Source: Mycobacterium sp. AT1
Lineage (GTDB): Bacteria > Actinomycetota > Actinomycetes > Mycobacteriales > Mycobacteriaceae
DNA length: 64,000 nt
NCBI RefSeq assembly: GCF_002043095.1
Contig: NZ_MVOC01000007.1
Span: 62,001 to 126,000, forward strand
Direction of reading: 5' to 3'
A program made the position numbers and the translations under genes. Under the pieces are notes generated by a model that did no database searches, was not told the DNA's origin, and saw only the letters and a list, made by a program, of their open reading frames with translations. This document shows positions 63,277-64,000 of the stretch, in pieces; position 1 is the first letter of the stretch, and each line of letters starts with the position of its first letter.

Positions 63277-64000
63277 TCAGGTCAATTCGAAAGAGCTGGT
63301 GAGAATCCACTCGGAGCTGACCGGATTGGTGGTCTGCTCGCTGCGGTAGACCGCCCGGAGCTCCCGAAGGAGCGGATCGCGCTGCCACGCCTGCACCTGC
63401 CGCATGACGTCGTCGTCGGCGAAGACCTTGGCCTTCTCCGCCAGCACGGTCTCGATCAACTGTCCCGCAAGCTGGCGCAACAGTCGGGCGTTGGCGTCGA
63501 ACCGTTCGGAGAACTTGGGCGCGGTTCCCATCATCGCCGTGTGCAGGGTGACCATGAAGTTGAGCGGCGCATAGAGGTCGACGAACTGGGCCGACGACGC
63601 GTTGCCCTCCACCGCCGCCCACTCGCGGAAGAACCGCTGCACGCGATTGCTCAGTTCGATCAGGCCCTCCAGGTGTGGCACGACCTCGGGGTCGTCGGCC
63701 ACGGTGACGAATCGTCCGTTGGCGTAGAGGAAGCCCACGAAGCCCCAGTAGAACGCGATGTCCCAGACGACCTTGGCGGTCATCACGTTCGGTGTCCCCA
63801 TCAGGGTGTACTGGTCCCGGTAGATGGCGAGCCACATCTCGGTCAGCGACCGGAACAGCGAGTCGTCGATGGCCGATCGGGCCACCACGTCCTCGCCGTC
63901 GAGCTCGCGGGTGACCATGTCGGTGATGAGCCCGTTGCCGATGGCGACGAGGTCCAGCCCCGACGAGTACAGCGGGTCGAGGAAGATCCCGGCATCACCG
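63277..64000 (-). CDS. FAD-dependent halogenase/hydroxylase-like enzyme, C-terminal part
   Basis: The stop is at 63277 and the frame runs past the window edge; about 240 residues are visible. An internal ATG at 63918 exists but the reading frame continues upstream with GDAGIFLDPLYSSGLDLVAIG, the FAD-binding GD-x6-P element typical of flavin-dependent halogenases and related monooxygenases, so the true start is outside. The remainder is the helical C-terminal region. The Trp-x-Trp-x2-Ile halogenase motif would lie in the missing part, so halogenation is not shown. 114 bp upstream of the PKS and codirectional, so it probably modifies the polyketide or its precursor. Confidence 0.75.
   Translation of the reverse strand, partial: GDAGIFLDPLYSSGLDLVAIGNGLITDMVTRELDGEDVVARSAIDDSLFRSLTEMWLAIYRDQYTLMGTPNVMTAKVVWDIAFYWGFVGFLYANGRFVTVADDPEVVPHLEGLIELSNRVQRFFREWAAVEGNASSAQFVDLYAPLNFMVTLHTAMMGTAPKFSERFDANARLLRQLAGQLIETVLAEKAKVFADDDVMRQVQAWQRDPLLRELRAVYRSEQTTNPVSSEWILTSSFELT

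Overview
The window is high-GC actinobacterial DNA and almost certainly comes from a fast-growing Mycobacterium (Mycolicibacterium). The evidence is an MmpS/MmpL pair, a DUF5078-type exported protein, DUF732-type small exported proteins, a cutinase, an LdtA-like L,D-transpeptidase, an AccD3-like carboxyltransferase, frequent GTG/TTG starts and many 4-bp ATGA/GTGA gene overlaps. I saw no rRNA, tRNA, CRISPR array, insertion sequence or phage gene. Coding density is very high and no stretch over about 300 bases lacks a gene; the longest gaps (about 190-212 bp, at 8157-8365, 9074-9264, 54158-54347 and 41680-41891) hold promoters, palindromes or hairpins.

Layout. 1-3441 (minus): a tight run of exported protein, DapB-like dehydrogenase, membrane-anchored Hsp70-like protein and the start of an acyl-CoA dehydrogenase. 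3531-9073: an SDR, glycogen phosphorylase, and small exported proteins with a cutinase. 9265-13096: mmpS-mmpL-DUF5078 operon. 13208-14923: Ser/Thr/Pro-rich cell-surface protein. 15024-19994 (minus): complete peptide-type ABC importer. 20079-22804 (plus): Lgt-like enzyme, small membrane protein and a radical SAM protein resembling archaeal tetraether synthase. 22809-25703: TetR, alpha/beta hydrolase and quinone-oxidoreductase-like protein. 25700-36579 (minus): a ten-gene catabolic operon of SIS deglycase-like protein, PfkB kinase, hydantoin-racemase-like protein, amidohydrolase, NodB/allantoinase-like protein, four-gene ABC importer and GntR regulator, preceded by a perfect 18-bp palindrome. 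36666-43614: PaiB-like protein, class I aldolase, zinc-ribbon SDR, TVP38 membrane protein, GH5-like hydrolase, exported protein, and a divergent TetR/SDR pair with two matching operators. 43644-49030: thiamine-binding-type protein, then a malonate-type locus of AccD3-like carboxyltransferase, CoA-transferase, MatC transporter and divergent GntR regulator, with paired operator-like sites. 49034-53786: EamA transporter, orphan TctC, SDR, cysteine hydrolase, small protein and heme-oxygenase-like diiron-type oxidase. 53897-55840: small protein, L,D-transpeptidase, Pro-rich exported protein. 55926-64000 (minus): a polyketide cluster of flavin-dependent halogenase-like enzyme (partial), iterative-looking type I PKS (KS-AT-DH-KR-ACP) and an ABC-2 exporter.

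How the genes work together. Three blocks look like self-contained pathways with their own transport and regulation: the SIS/PfkB/amidohydrolase operon (import and dismantling of a nitrogen-containing sugar conjugate or heterocycle), the MatC/CoA-transferase/carboxyltransferase locus (dicarboxylate uptake, CoA activation, carboxyl removal or transfer) and the PKS/halogenase/ABC block (making and exporting a polyketide). The Lgt-like plus radical SAM pair is the most unusual combination and could be a lipid-modifying system. All functions are inferred from sequence patterns remembered from known families; no search was run.
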